A stretch of 64,000 nt of DNA. Origin: Pseudomonadota bacterium (GTDB lineage: Bacteria; Pseudomonadota; Gammaproteobacteria; Xanthomonadales; Xanthomonadaceae). Numbering within the stretch: position 1 is the first letter of the stretch; every line of letters starts with the position of its first letter. Below are positions 33,661-42,576 of this stretch, in pieces. Both the position numbers and the translations under genes were made by a program. The stretch lies in contig JAFEBV010000005.1 in assembly GCA_018242485.1 (NCBI GenBank), positions 62,001 to 126,000 on the forward strand. The letters run 5' to 3'. The notes beneath the pieces were generated by a model, which had not been told where the DNA came from, did not search any database, and saw nothing but the letters and a program-made list of their open reading frames with translations.

Positions 33661-35760
33661 TTATGTCGTGCCACCTGAACACGGCATGACCGGATATTGC
33701 CCCAAAATCGGCCCCAGCGCCTGCTTCAGCGGATCCAGCCACGGCTCGAAATGCCGCCATTGCTCCAACCCGTCGCGATTGATCGGGCGCCGCACCTGCT
33801 CGGCACTGGCGGTCGCCACCGCGCGCGGGTTCTCGTGGAAGCGCAGACAACCTTCCTCGAACGGCAGTCCGCAGTGCGCCAGCAGCAACCGGATCTGCGC
33901 TTCGGCGTCCTCCACCATCGCCTCATGGAACACGCGATGCACGCGACCCGGCAAGGCCGCATCGAAGTGATCCATGAGCGTCACATAGTCACGGTAGTAA
34001 CGTCCGATATCCTCCAGCGAATAGGTGAAATTCTGCCCACGGGCGAAATGCTGTTTGAACGCCGAGAAGCAGCAGGCGAGCGGGTGACGGCGCGCGTCCA
34101 CGATACGAGCATTGGGCAAGATCAGATGGATCAGGCCCACATGGGCGAAATTGTTGGGCAGCTTGTCGATGAAATGCCGAGCACCCGTGCGCCGATGGAC
34201 GCGGGTGCGCACCAGATAAGCCCTGCCGAGTTCGGCGAACTCGGCGCGATCGAGTCGATGCAGGGCTTCATGCCAAGCCACCTTGCCCGAACCGATGCGC
34301 TTGTGCAGGGCATGCACCAGCGCAGGCAGCACCGGCAGCTCCATCGTGCCCTCCACCTGCGAATGGCTCGACAGGATCTGTTCGACGAGGGTCGAACCGG
34401 CGCGCGGCAGGCCGACGATGAAGATCGGATCGGGCGCGTCGCAACCTACGCCTGCATGCCGCGCAAAGCACTCCGCGTCGAAACTGGCCGTCGTGCGTCG
34501 CAGTTTCGTGGTGTTCGCCTCGGCGCTGTAGGGAACCATCTGCAGGCGTAGCCGATTGCCTTGCGCATAACGGGCGAACGCTTCGGCGTAATCGCCCTCG
34601 TCTTCCAGCGCCTTCGCGAGGGCGAACTCGAAATGCATGCGGCGCTCGGAGTCGAGATCGGATCGCGCCGATTGCACGCGCATCGCCGCGCGGTCGTCGG
34701 CGCTGAAGCGATAGGTTTTCAGGTTGGCCAGGCTCCAATACGACTCGCCAGCCGTCGGATCCAGCGCGATGCTTTTCCGATAGGCATCGATGCAACGCTC
34801 GCTCTGGCCTGCCGCCTTGAGCGCGTTGCCGTAGCTCATCCAGATCCGCGGGCGATCCGGGTGCTCGGCCATCAGGCGGTCGTAGATCGCGATGGCCGGT
34901 GCATAGTCGCCCATCCGACACAGGATGACCGCCTTGAGATTCCGGTAGCCCGGGTTGTCCGGCTCAAGCGCGAGCAACGCGTGCGCTTCAGCCAATGCCT
35001 CCGCGTGCCGGTTCGTGCGGTTGAGCATCTGCGCGTAGTTTTGCCGCGCGGCATGGAAGCCCGGCGCCAGTTCGAGGCAGCGTTCGAGCAGGCTGATGGC
35101 ATCCGCGTCTTCGCCCAGCCGGCCGGCGACCTCGGCCAGCATGCGCATGGCCGCAACGTCGGTGGGAAACGCCTTCAGCCTTGGGCGCAGCAGGGATTCC
35201 GCGTCCGGCAGCCGGTTGCGCTGCAAGGCGGCAGCCGCACGCAGCAATACCCCATCCCGGGCAGAGTGATGGACGTGACGAACATAGGCGTCGCCCGCGG
35301 CCTGCACGTCGCCGGCAACCGAGAGGGCGTCGCCCAGAGCCAGCCACACGCGCGGCAGATCCGGTTGCAGGTTGGTGGCGTTGCGCAACGACCCCAGCGC
35401 ATCGTCCGTACGACCGGCGCGGGCCTGCGCGATGCCCAGTTCCATGTGCGCAAGCGCCCAATCGGGGCGCGAGCGCGCCAAGGCGCCGAGGATTTCGACC
35501 GCCGCATCCACATCGCCGAGCGCATTGCGCGCGACACCGAGGATCAACAAGGCCTGCGGGTGTTGGCCCGTCGCTCGGAGGATGCGCTCAGCCTGCGCGG
35601 CTGCGCCTGCCGGGTCGTGCTCGAGCAGCGCACCGGCGTGCGCCAATGCGCGTTCCAACGATGCGACGGATGCGGTGGTGGCGGTGGTGGCGGTGCGGAT
35701 CGTCACGCAGTTCGATGCCTTGCCATCGGCGACCCATGGCCGCTCCGGATCGGCCCACAC
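33661..35760 (-). CDS. TPR-repeat sulfotransferase (second copy)
   Basis: A 699-residue protein with TPR repeats over about residues 40-400 (for example WALAHMELGIAQARAGRTDDA and RIWMSYGNALKAAGQSERCI) and a sulfotransferase domain (about 445-690) with the PAPS loop IVGLPRAGSTLVEQIL and the NARIVDARRHPLACCFSAFK segment. It shares the layout of the gene at 11.7-13.9 kb but is clearly diverged from it. The substrate is unknown. The start is a GTG at 35760; a GTG 18 codons later is possible. The TonB receptor gene follows on the same strand. Confidence 0.88.
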   Translation of the reverse strand: MWADPERPWVADGKASNCVTIRTATTATTASVASLERALAHAGALLEHDPAGAAAQAERILRATGQHPQALLILGVARNALGDVDAAVEILGALARSRPDWALAHMELGIAQARAGRTDDALGSLRNATNLQPDLPRVWLALGDALSVAGDVQAAGDAYVRHVHHSARDGVLLRAAAALQRNRLPDAESLLRPRLKAFPTDVAAMRMLAEVAGRLGEDADAISLLERCLELAPGFHAARQNYAQMLNRTNRHAEALAEAHALLALEPDNPGYRNLKAVILCRMGDYAPAIAIYDRLMAEHPDRPRIWMSYGNALKAAGQSERCIDAYRKSIALDPTAGESYWSLANLKTYRFSADDRAAMRVQSARSDLDSERRMHFEFALAKALEDEGDYAEAFARYAQGNRLRLQMVPYSAEANTTKLRRTTASFDAECFARHAGVGCDAPDPIFIVGLPRAGSTLVEQILSSHSQVEGTMELPVLPALVHALHKRIGSGKVAWHEALHRLDRAEFAELGRAYLVRTRVHRRTGARHFIDKLPNNFAHVGLIHLILPNARIVDARRHPLACCFSAFKQHFARGQNFTYSLEDIGRYYRDYVTLMDHFDAALPGRVHRVFHEAMVEDAEAQIRLLLAHCGLPFEEGCLRFHENPRAVATASAEQVRRPINRDGLEQWRHFEPWLDPLKQALGPILGQYPVMPCSGGTT

Positions 35761-35873
35761 TGCGCAAGATTCATGCCGTCGTCAACCGGATGCTGTGGAC
35801 GGCTGCCTCGACGGCACGTCACGCCGCAACGCCGGTCACCCACCCGATCAGGGTACGGCGGCGGCGCGCACCC

Positions 35874-36254
35874 TCACGCCGCCTGCATCGGCATCGAGTC
35901 GTTGGTGTGGGTCAGGCGGTTGTGACGATCGACGTACACCAGGGTCGGCTTGTGCTGCGCGGCCTCGGCGGCGTCGAACTGGCCGTAGGCGCAAATGATG
36001 ACCAGATCGCCGGGGCTGGCGCGGTGCGCGGCGGCGCCATTGACCGAGATCGTGCCGCTGCCCGGCTCGGCCTTGATCGCGTAGGTGACGAAGCGCTGGC
36101 CGTTGTTGACGTTGAAGATGTGCACCTGCTCGTTCTCGATGATGCCGGCGATTTCCAGCAGGCGCGCGTCGATCGCGCACGAGCCCTCGTAATGCTGCTC
36201 GGCGTGGGTGACGCTGGCGCGGTGGATCTTGGCCTTCAGCAGGGTCAGGTTCAT
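35874..36254 (-). CDS. panD: Aspartate 1-decarboxylase proenzyme
   Basis: Makes beta-alanine from aspartate for pantothenate. The 126-residue proenzyme has the self-cleavage site in [13 protein letters not shown] (Gly24-Ser25, which becomes the pyruvoyl group), the N-terminal [16 protein letters not shown] and the late [18 protein letters not shown]. The ATG at 36254 is the family start. It ends a panB-panC-panD series with a 119-base gap after panC. Confidence 0.95.
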   Translation of the reverse strand: MNLTLLKAKIHRASVTHAEQHYEGSCAIDARLLEIAGIIENEQVHIFNVNNGQRFVTYAIKAEPGSGTISVNGAAAHRASPGDLVIICAYGQFDAAEAAQHKPTLVYVDRHNRLTHTNDSMPMQAA

Positions 36255-36373
36255 GGCATGGCTCCGGCGGGCGCGATCCCGTGGGGATCGCGACGGACGA
36301 GTGTAGGACGCCGCATGGCGCACCGCAACATGACGGGGTGAAAACGCGCATCCACGCGCAATTTATGGACTGT

Positions 36374-37216
36374 CTAGTCCATGATCAAGTTGTCGATCAA
36401 GCGCGTCGCGTCCAGCCGCGCGGCGATCAGGGCGACCAGCCCGCTGCGCTCGTCCGCTGCCGGCAAAGACAAGTCGGCGCGGTGGATTGCTGCGTAGTCC
36501 ACCACGAAGCCTGCATCGGTCAGCCGGCGCGCCGCCGCCGCTTCGACCTCGGGCAGCGCCCGCCCCGCCTGCACGCCGGCGCGCATCGCTTGCAAGGTGG
36601 CGTGGATGGTCGGTGCGACTTCGCGCTCGGCGGCGGTCAGGTACTGGTTGCGCGAGCTCAGCGCCAGCCCGTCATCCGCGCGCACGATCGGCGCGCCGAC
36701 GATCTGCAGCGGGAAGGCCAGATCGCGCACGAGGTATTGGATCACTTGCAACTGCTGGTAGTCCTTGCGCCCGAACACGGCCACATCCGGCTGCACCATG
36801 TTGAACAGGCGCGCGACCACGGTCGCCACGCCGTCGAAGTGCCCGGGCCGGTGCGCGCCATCGAGGATGTCGGTGATGCCCGGCACGCGCACCTGCACTT
36901 CGCGGCCGGCACCGAAGGGATACATCTGCGCCACGTCCGGGGCGAACAGCACGTCGCAGCCGTGCGCGGACAAGCCGCGCGCGTCGGCGTCGAGGGTGCG
37001 CGGATAGCGCGCGAAATCCTCGTTGGGGCCAAATTGCGTCGGGTTCACGAACACGCTGGCGACGACCTTGTCGGCGTGCTCGCACGCCAGATCGACCAGC
37101 ACAAAGTGCCCGTCGTGCAGGTTGCCCATGGTCGGCACGAAGCCCACCCGCAGGCCGCGCAGTTTCCACGCACGCACCTGCGCATGCAGGTCGGCGACCG
37201 TGTGCAGGCTCAGCAT
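36374..37216 (-). CDS. panC: Pantothenate synthetase
   Basis: Joins pantoate and beta-alanine with ATP to give pantothenate. The 280-residue protein shows VPTMGNLHDGHFVLVDLA (the HxGH nucleotidyltransferase motif), VFVNPTQFGPNEDFARYPR, FGRKDYQQLQVIQ and ALSSRNQYLT. The start lies 3 bases after the panB stop. Confidence 0.95.
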   Translation of the reverse strand: MLSLHTVADLHAQVRAWKLRGLRVGFVPTMGNLHDGHFVLVDLACEHADKVVASVFVNPTQFGPNEDFARYPRTLDADARGLSAHGCDVLFAPDVAQMYPFGAGREVQVRVPGITDILDGAHRPGHFDGVATVVARLFNMVQPDVAVFGRKDYQQLQVIQYLVRDLAFPLQIVGAPIVRADDGLALSSRNQYLTAAEREVAPTIHATLQAMRAGVQAGRALPEVEAAAARRLTDAGFVVDYAAIHRADLSLPAADERSGLVALIAARLDATRLIDNLIMD

Positions 37217-37219
37217 GGC

Positions 37220-38059
37220 TCAGTCGTAACCGTGCTCGGGGCCGGGGAAACTTCCCGCGCGCACCGCGGCGACATAGGCCTTCACCGCGCCGACCACCGA
37301 ACCGCCCTCGGCGAGGAAATCCTTGACGAAGCGCGGCCGACGATGCCCGCTGGCCAGCCCGAGCATGTCGTGCAGCACCAGCACCTGACCGTCGCAGCCA
37401 GCGCCGGCGCCGATGCCGATGGTCGGGATCTGCAGGGCCTTGCTGATGCGCGCCGCCAGCGCGCCGGGCACGCATTCGAGCACCAGCAGTTCCGCGCCGG
37501 CGGCTTCGACGGCCAGTGCATCGTCGAACAATCGCTGCGCGGCGGCTTCCTCGCGGCCCTGCACGCCGTAGCCGCCGAGCTTGTTCACCGACTGCGGAGT
37601 GAGACCGAGGTGGCCGCATACAGGAATATCGCGATCGACCAGAAAACGGATGGCGTCGAGCACATGGCCAGCGCCCTCGACCTTTACCATCGCCGCACCG
37701 CCTTGCGCCATCAATGCGCTGGCGGCATCCAGTGCGCGCTCCGGCGTGGCGCAGGTCTGGAACGGCATGTCCGCGACCAGCAGCGCCGCGCGCAAGCCGC
37801 GCGCCACACATTGCGTGTGATAGACGATCTCCTCCACCGTCACCGGCAAGGTGCTGGGCTGGCCCTGCACCACCATGCCCAGCGAATCTCCAACCAGCAC
37901 GATGTCCACACCGCCGGCATCGACCGCGCGGGCGAAACCGGCATCGTAGGCGGTGAGCATCGCCAGCTTGCGGCCCTCGCGCTTGGCCACGCGCAGCGCG
38001 GGCACGGTGATCGCGGGGCGCGGTTTGGGTTTGTCGTCGGATGCGTACATCGCGGCCAT
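37220..38059 (-). CDS. panB: 3-methyl-2-oxobutanoate hydroxymethyltransferase
   Basis: First step of pantothenate synthesis: adds a hydroxymethyl group from 5,10-methylene-THF to ketoisovalerate. The 279-residue TIM-barrel protein has [60 protein letters not shown] and [20 protein letters not shown]. The ATG at 38059 or 38050 may be the start. It follows folK at 71 bases on the same strand. Confidence 0.94.
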   Translation of the reverse strand: MAAMYASDDKPKPRPAITVPALRVAKREGRKLAMLTAYDAGFARAVDAGGVDIVLVGDSLGMVVQGQPSTLPVTVEEIVYHTQCVARGLRAALLVADMPFQTCATPERALDAASALMAQGGAAMVKVEGAGHVLDAIRFLVDRDIPVCGHLGLTPQSVNKLGGYGVQGREEAAAQRLFDDALAVEAAGAELLVLECVPGALAARISKALQIPTIGIGAGAGCDGQVLVLHDMLGLASGHRRPRFVKDFLAEGGSVVGAVKAYVAAVRAGSFPGPEHGYD

Positions 38060-38130
38060 CGTCGTGTGCGTTGACCGCTTACTCTAGCAGCAGATACCCG
38101 AGTTGCGACTCGAACGCGCCGCCGTGGCGA

Positions 38131-38619
38131 TCAATCCAGCGCCACGATGGCGCCTGCATCGATAGCCGCCAGCAAATCGCGCACACGACCACGACCGGGC
38201 ACGCTGGCATCCGGCGCAATCTCGGCCAGCGGCACCAACACGAAGGCGCGTTCGTGCAGGTGCGGATGCGGGATGTGCAGGTCGGCGCTGGCGATGGTCG
38301 CGTCGCCGTACAGCAGCAGGTCGAGGTCGAGCGTGCGCGGGCCCCAGCGCTGGGCGTCACCGCTGCGGTCGCGGCCATGCGCGCGCTCGATCGCGAGCAA
38401 CTCCGTCAGCAAGGTGCGCGGCGGCAGGCGGGTTTCCAGCACGGCGGCGGTGTTGATGAAATCCGGCTGCGCCGTATGGCCCCAGGCCGGCGTGCGGTAC
38501 AGGCGCGAGCAGCGCAGCACGCGCGTATCGGGCAGCAAGTTCAAGGCAGCCAGCGCGCCCGCGATCGCGACGGGCACATCGCCGAGGTTGCCGCCCAAGC
38601 CGATGCAGGCATTCACCAC
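38131..38619 (-). CDS. folK: 2-amino-4-hydroxy-6-hydroxymethyldihydropteridine diphosphokinase
   Basis: Pyrophosphorylates the pterin in folate synthesis. The 162-residue protein has NACIGLGGNLGD at the very start, RLYRTPAWGHTAQPDFINTAA, the signature RWGPRTLDLDLLLYGD and PHPHLHERAFVLVPLAEIAPD. The homology fixes the start at one of two consecutive GTG codons (38619 or 38616), since the ATGs further upstream lie within pcnB. It is 10 bases downstream of pcnB, the classic pcnB-folK-panB order. Confidence 0.92.
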   Translation of the reverse strand: MVNACIGLGGNLGDVPVAIAGALAALNLLPDTRVLRCSRLYRTPAWGHTAQPDFINTAAVLETRLPPRTLLTELLAIERAHGRDRSGDAQRWGPRTLDLDLLLYGDATIASADLHIPHPHLHERAFVLVPLAEIAPDASVPGRGRVRDLLAAIDAGAIVALD

Positions 38620-38629
38620 CCTGTGCCGA

Positions 38630-40018
38630 TCATGCCGTTGGCGAGGTATCCGCCTCGCCCGCATCGCTGGCAGAGGCGTGGCGCTTGCGGCGACGCGGAC
38701 GGCGGCGCTTCTTCCCTCCATCGGATGCGCCTGCAACGGGTTCGACCGCATCGCCAGCAGCCGCATCGCCGCGCGCGGGCGGCGGGTGCGCGAGTTGCTC
38801 GGCCAGATCCGCGGCGGGCAATTCCTGCGCCTGCGTCCAGAACGCCAGCGGGCCGGTCAGTTCGGGCTGTTCGATGGTGCGCAGAGCGAGGAAATCGTAA
38901 GCCGCGCGGAAACGCGGGTGCGCCATCAAGCGGAACACGCGCTTGCGCTGGCGGATGTCGAAACGCGCTTGCAGCAGCCAGATCTCCTGCATCGGGATCG
39001 AGAACCGCCGCGGCATGGCGATGCGCCGCGCCTGATGGAAGGTGACGCGGTCGGCGGCGCGTTGCTGCAACGCCAACGGATCGAGGTGCTCGTGCGCCAG
39101 CAAGCCCAGTTCGCGGCGGAATGCCGGCCACAACAGTGCGGCGAACAGGAAGTACGGCGTGACCGTCTTGCCCTCGCGCACGCGCGCATCGGTGTTGGCC
39201 AGCGCCTGCCGCAGCATCGCGCGCTGGCGGCCATCGGGATCGTGCGCGAGCGCGGCGGCGGTTTCCGGCAGCACCGTGGCGAGCAATCCGTGGCGTTCCA
39301 GCGCATCGAAGCCGGCTTCGCCATGCCCGGCAAGGAACAGCTTGAGCATCTCGTCGAACAACCGCGCCGGCGGCGCATCGGCAAGCAGCGGCGCCAGTGT
39401 CGGAATCGGCGCGGCGGTGGCCGGGTCGATGCTGAAACCGAGCTTGGACGACAGCCGCGCCGCGCGCAGCATACGCACCGGATCCTCGCGATAGCGCTGC
39501 TCGGGATCGCCGATCAGGCGCAGGCTGCGCCGCTGCACGTCTTCCCAGCCGCCGACGTAGTCGAGCACGGCGAAATCGCGCACGCCGTAGTACAGGGCGT
39601 TGGCGGTGAAATCGCGGCGCACCGCGTCGTCCTCGATGCTGCCGTAGACGTTGTCGCGCAGCACCCGGCCCTCGTCGCTGGTCTCGCGGTCGCCGCTGCC
39701 ATCGTCGCCGTTGGCGCGGAAGGTGGCGACCTCGATGATTTCCGGCCCGAAGAACACGTGCGCCAGCCGGAAGCGCCGGCCGATCAGGCGGCAATTGCGG
39801 AACAACGCCTTGACCTGCTCGGGCGTGGCGTTGGTGGCGACATCGAAATCCTTCGGTCTACCGCCGACCAGCAGATCGCGCACCGCGCCGCCGACGAGGT
39901 AGGCGTCGAAGCCTGACTCATTGAGTTTGTAAAGCACACGCAGCGCGTTGGGGCTGATCTGCTTGCGCGAGATGCCGTGGGCGTCGCGCGGGACGATGCG
40001 CGGCGATGGGTTGGACAT
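38630..40018 (-). CDS. pcnB: Poly(A) polymerase I
   Basis: Adds poly(A) tails that mark RNAs for decay. The 462-residue protein has the class II nucleotidyltransferase core: YLVGGAVRDLLVGG, KDFDVATNATPEQVK with the catalytic Asp pair, RRFRLAHVFFG, DDAVRRDFTANALYY and YREDPVRMLRAARLSSKLG. The C-terminal arm is followed by a basic tail (KKRRRPRRRKRHASA). In-frame ATGs at 40033 and 40030 are alternative starts. It heads the minus-strand folate/pantothenate run and is divergent from tRNA-Glu. Confidence 0.93.
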   Translation of the reverse strand: MSNPSPRIVPRDAHGISRKQISPNALRVLYKLNESGFDAYLVGGAVRDLLVGGRPKDFDVATNATPEQVKALFRNCRLIGRRFRLAHVFFGPEIIEVATFRANGDDGSGDRETSDEGRVLRDNVYGSIEDDAVRRDFTANALYYGVRDFAVLDYVGGWEDVQRRSLRLIGDPEQRYREDPVRMLRAARLSSKLGFSIDPATAAPIPTLAPLLADAPPARLFDEMLKLFLAGHGEAGFDALERHGLLATVLPETAAALAHDPDGRQRAMLRQALANTDARVREGKTVTPYFLFAALLWPAFRRELGLLAHEHLDPLALQQRAADRVTFHQARRIAMPRRFSIPMQEIWLLQARFDIRQRKRVFRLMAHPRFRAAYDFLALRTIEQPELTGPLAFWTQAQELPAADLAEQLAHPPPARGDAAAGDAVEPVAGASDGGKKRRRPRRRKRHASASDAGEADTSPTA

Positions 40019-40073
40019 GTTGGCGGGCATCATGCTCGCGGCGTGGCCGCAGGTCCTTGCGTGGTGGAAAGGC

Positions 40074-40104
40074 TTGCGGGAGCGCCGGCAAGCCCTGATA
40101 TAAT
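40074..40104 (+). promoter_or_regulatory. Promoter of tRNA-Glu
   Basis: A perfect -10 hexamer TATAAT at 40099-40104 lies 25 bases before the tRNA 5' end. TTGCGG at 40074-40079 is the nearest -35-like hexamer, with a 19-base spacer, which is long. A GC-rich discriminator follows, as is usual for stable RNA promoters. Confidence 0.6.
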
Positions 40105-40129
40105 AGCCGTTCGGCTCGATCCGTACCCC

Positions 40130-40205
40130 GCTCCCTTCGTCTAGAGGCCCAGGACACGGCCCTCTCAAGGCTGTAACACGAGTTCGAATCTCGTAGGGAG
40201 CGCCA
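40130..40205 (+). tRNA. tRNA-Glu (anticodon CTC)
   Basis: A complete cloverleaf: acceptor stem GCTCCCT pairs with AGGGAGC, the D arm contains TCTAGAGGCCCAGGACA, the anticodon stem is CGGCC/GGCTG with loop CTCTCAA giving anticodon CTC, and the T arm is ACGAG-TTCGAAT-CTCGT. The discriminator G and CCA are encoded. The sequence is a standard bacterial tRNA-Glu but decodes GAG only; a TTC isoacceptor must lie elsewhere. Six T residues follow and may end the transcript. Confidence 0.95.
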
Positions 40206-40451
40206 TTTTTTGATGCGAAGTTCCGTCTTCGCCTTCCCGGTCAAGATGACGGGATCCGATCGATCCAGGCTTCGGATGGCTGGTGAGCGCACATCCATGT
40301 GCGCACTTTCAAGGGAAACCCGCTTCGTTGGAAATTTTGCAAGCGAAAGCAGAAGCCTTCGCAGCAACGCATGGGTTTATTGCTTCCGGGGTGCGCGCGG
40401 TCGCGACGAGTCGCTAAACTAGCGTGGTTCGACATCCTTCCGACGGTACCC

Positions 40452-40775
40452 ATGCCCTTCGTCGTCACCGAAAGCTGCATCCGCTGCAAGTACACCGACT
40501 GCGTAGAGGTGTGCCCGGTGGATTGCTTCCACGCCGGGCCGAATTTCCTCGTGATCGATCCGGACGAGTGCATCGACTGCACGCTGTGCGAGCCGGAGTG
40601 CCCGGTCAAGGCGATCTACCCGGAAGACGACGTGCCCGCCGGACAGGAAAGCTTCATCGCCCTGAATGCCGAACTGGCCAAGCTGTGGCCGGTGCTGAAC
40701 GCGCGCATCGACCCGCCGGACGATGCGGCGCAGTGGGATGAGGTCAAGGACAAACTGCACGAGCTCAAGCGCTGA
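40452..40775 (+). CDS. fdxA: 7Fe ferredoxin FdxA
   Basis: A 107-residue ferredoxin with one 3Fe-4S and one 4Fe-4S cluster. The cluster motifs are [18 protein letters not shown] at residues about 8-25 and [18 protein letters not shown] at about 39-56; the longer C-terminal tail is typical of the Azotobacter/Pseudomonas FdxA group. The start at 40452 is the family MPFVVTE start; the frame is open upstream. It stands alone after tRNA-Glu. Confidence 0.94.
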   Translation: MPFVVTESCIRCKYTDCVEVCPVDCFHAGPNFLVIDPDECIDCTLCEPECPVKAIYPEDDVPAGQESFIALNAELAKLWPVLNARIDPPDDAAQWDEVKDKLHELKR

Positions 40776-40823
40776 GCGTCGGGCGCCGACAAGCTCGTCG
40801 ATATTCTTCTGTCTGATACGAAT

Positions 40824-40845
40824 CGGGCGGCCTTGAAGCCGCCCG
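40824..40845 (+). terminator. Hairpin downstream of fdxA
   Basis: An 8-base stem, CGGGCGGC and GCCGCCCG, with a six-base loop CTTGAA, 48 bases after the fdxA stop. There is no T-run; the stem merges into the following intergenic repeat, so it may be part of that repeat rather than a terminator. Confidence 0.4.
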
Positions 40846-41011
40846 CCGGCGCAGCCGTCGGGCGTTCATCGACGCGCAAACGTCAAGCCCTGCCAGGCGT
40901 TCTTCGCTGCACAAGCTGCCACTGGCAGCTTGCACGCGCGGATCTTTTCCCCGGCCCGCCGGCGCAGCCGTCGGGCGTTCATCGCCGCGCGAACTGCCAC
41001 TGGCAGTTCGC
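40842..41011. repeat. Duplicated intergenic repeat with palindromes, copies B and C
   Basis: Two 36-base direct repeats (40842-40877 and 40955-40990, one mismatch) start CCCGCCGGCGCAGCCGTCGG and run into GCGTTCATCG. Each is followed by a palindrome: 40912-40932 (CAAGCTGCCA, C, TGGCAGCTTG) and 40989-41011 (GCGAACTGCCA, C, TGGCAGTTCGC). The same unit occurs at 15,228. It fills the 248-base gap between the convergent fdxA and bamC genes; no gene is seen in it. Confidence 0.75.
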
Positions 41012-41023
41012 AATAGCGGCTCT

Positions 41024-41542
41024 TCACCCCAACCGATTGCGCAGCAGGCCGAGCAGTTCCAGCGCCTCGGGCGTGCGCAGCGGCTGCCCGGCCGGGGTGA
41101 CGGCGTCGATACTGGTGGAAGTGCCGCTGCCCGTGGCGCGCAGCAGCATGCTCGCGCCCTTGTACTGTACTTCGTAGCTGCCCAGCAGTTGCGAACGCTG
41201 GCCGACGCTCACGCCATCGACGTGATCCAGCGCCTTGCCCAGCCGTTCCCAACTGCTCGCCGGCGTATCGGCCAGAGTGATGGTCGGGCCGCTCGCCGCT
41301 GCCGAGGCCACAGCGCCCACCGCAGGCACCTGCATGGTCGGGTCGGTGGCCGGCGTGTCCAGATCCGGCGGCACGTCCAGCGGGCGGTTTTCGCGCGACT
41401 TGGTGTATTCGGAATTGTGCGCTTGTGGCAGGAAGCGCAGGCTGCCGTCGGGGCGCTTGATCATGCTGCAACCGGTGGAGACGAGCATGACCGCGGCGAT
41501 CGCGATGACGGGCGTTGCGCGGGCGAAGGATGACGATGACAT
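41024..41542 (-). CDS. bamC: Outer-membrane assembly lipoprotein BamC (short form)
   Basis: A 172-residue lipoprotein with signal peptide and lipobox STGC (Cys about residue 25), then the segment RPDGSLRFLPQAHNSEYTKSR that resembles the conserved N-terminal lasso of BamC, DVPPDLDTPATDP, and a single helix-grip-like domain (SSWERLGKALDHVDGVSV, LLGSYEVQYKG). It is about half the length of E. coli BamC (344 residues) and has only one of the two folded domains. Position right after dapA, as in E. coli dapA-nlpB, supports the call. It would belong to the BAM complex that inserts barrel proteins. Confidence 0.75.
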   Translation of the reverse strand: MSSSSFARATPVIAIAAVMLVSTGCSMIKRPDGSLRFLPQAHNSEYTKSRENRPLDVPPDLDTPATDPTMQVPAVGAVASAAASGPTITLADTPASSWERLGKALDHVDGVSVGQRSQLLGSYEVQYKGASMLLRATGSGTSTSIDAVTPAGQPLRTPEALELLGLLRNRLG

Positions 41543-41558
41543 CGGGTTCTCCAGAAAA

Positions 41559-42512
41559 TCAGGCAGCGAGTGTGGGTTTGACGGCGGTGTCGGCCGCGTC
41601 GTTTTCGATGGCGATGCAGTCTTTCGCCATCGCGATGGCTTCGCGAGCATGTGCCGCGGACAGGGGCATCAGCGGCAAACGCAGGCCGTGGCCGATTCCG
41701 GCCTGCGCCAGCAAGGCTTTCAACGGAATGGGGTTGGGTTCGATCGCGAGGAATGCCAGCAAGCTCCGCAGGCGTTCGTTCAGACGTGCCACGCCGACCG
41801 AATCCCCGGCGCGCGCCAATTCGCACAGGCGGCGGAAGGCCGCGGGCACCACGTTCGAGGCGACCGACACCACGCCGTCGGCACCGGCCAGCATCGCCCG
41901 GCCAGCAGTCGGGTCGTCGCCGCTGAAGATGCTGAAATCCGCGCCGCGCAAGCCAATCAACGCCTGCATGCGTGATTCTTCCGGGCGCGCTTCCTTGATG
42001 CCGACGATGCGCGGATGCACGCGCAACTGGGCGACCGTTTCCGGCAGCAGGTCGCTGCCGGTGCGGGTGGGGACGTTGTACAGGATCACCGGCAGGCCAC
42101 CTTGCTCGGCAACCTGCGTGTAGTGCACCAGCAAGCCGGTCTGGGTCGGTCGCACATAGGGCGGCGTGACGACGAGGGCGGCATCGGCACCGCAGGACTG
42201 CGCGCGGCGGGTCTGCGCCACGGTCTTGGCGGTGCTCTGCATGCCGGTGCCGGCAATGACGGGCACACGCCCGGCAACGTGCTCGACCGTCTGCCGCAGC
42301 AGAGCCTCGAACTCGGCATCGTCGAGCGCGGCGGCTTCGCCGGTCGATCCGGCCACGACCAGCGCCTGCGTGCCGGCAGTCAACTGTTGATCGAGCAAGC
42401 GTTTCCACGCTGCGGCATCGATCTGGCCGGCAGCATGGAAAGGGGTCGCCAAGGCGGTGATGGAACCGGTGATGCGCAAAGACGGCTTCCGGCAATCGGA
42501 CAAGGGTGGCAT
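41559..42512 (-). CDS. dapA: 4-hydroxy-tetrahydrodipicolinate synthase
   Basis: Condenses pyruvate and aspartate semialdehyde for lysine and diaminopimelate. The 317-residue TIM barrel shows GSITALATPFHAAGQID, AGSTGEAAALDDAEF, PPYVRPTQTGLLVHY, YNVPTRTGSDL (catalytic Tyr) and VGIKEARPE (Schiff-base Lys), followed by SGDDPTAGRAMLAGADGVVSV. The ATG at 42512 has no clear ribosome binding site; a TTG at 42479, next to GGAAG, would begin nearer the conserved LRITGSI and is an alternative. bamC follows after 16 bases. Confidence 0.93.
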   Translation of the reverse strand: MPPLSDCRKPSLRITGSITALATPFHAAGQIDAAAWKRLLDQQLTAGTQALVVAGSTGEAAALDDAEFEALLRQTVEHVAGRVPVIAGTGMQSTAKTVAQTRRAQSCGADAALVVTPPYVRPTQTGLLVHYTQVAEQGGLPVILYNVPTRTGSDLLPETVAQLRVHPRIVGIKEARPEESRMQALIGLRGADFSIFSGDDPTAGRAMLAGADGVVSVASNVVPAAFRRLCELARAGDSVGVARLNERLRSLLAFLAIEPNPIPLKALLAQAGIGHGLRLPLMPLSAAHAREAIAMAKDCIAIENDAADTAVKPTLAA

Positions 42513-42576
42513 GGTACCGGTTGGCGCCTGAACAAGTCCATGCACCACGGATTCGATGGTGTGCGCGGGAAAAGGT

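Noticed and set aside
36281..38074. Open plus-strand frame of 597 codons opposite panC and panB
   Set aside because: Antisense to two well-recognised enzymes; the product is low-complexity His/Arg/Gln-rich sequence without motifs.
40234..40270. Possible repeat related to the nested inverted repeat at 56.1 kb (TTCCCGGTCAAGATGACGGGATCC)
   Set aside because: Only short fragments match and pairing is poor; not enough to call a copy.
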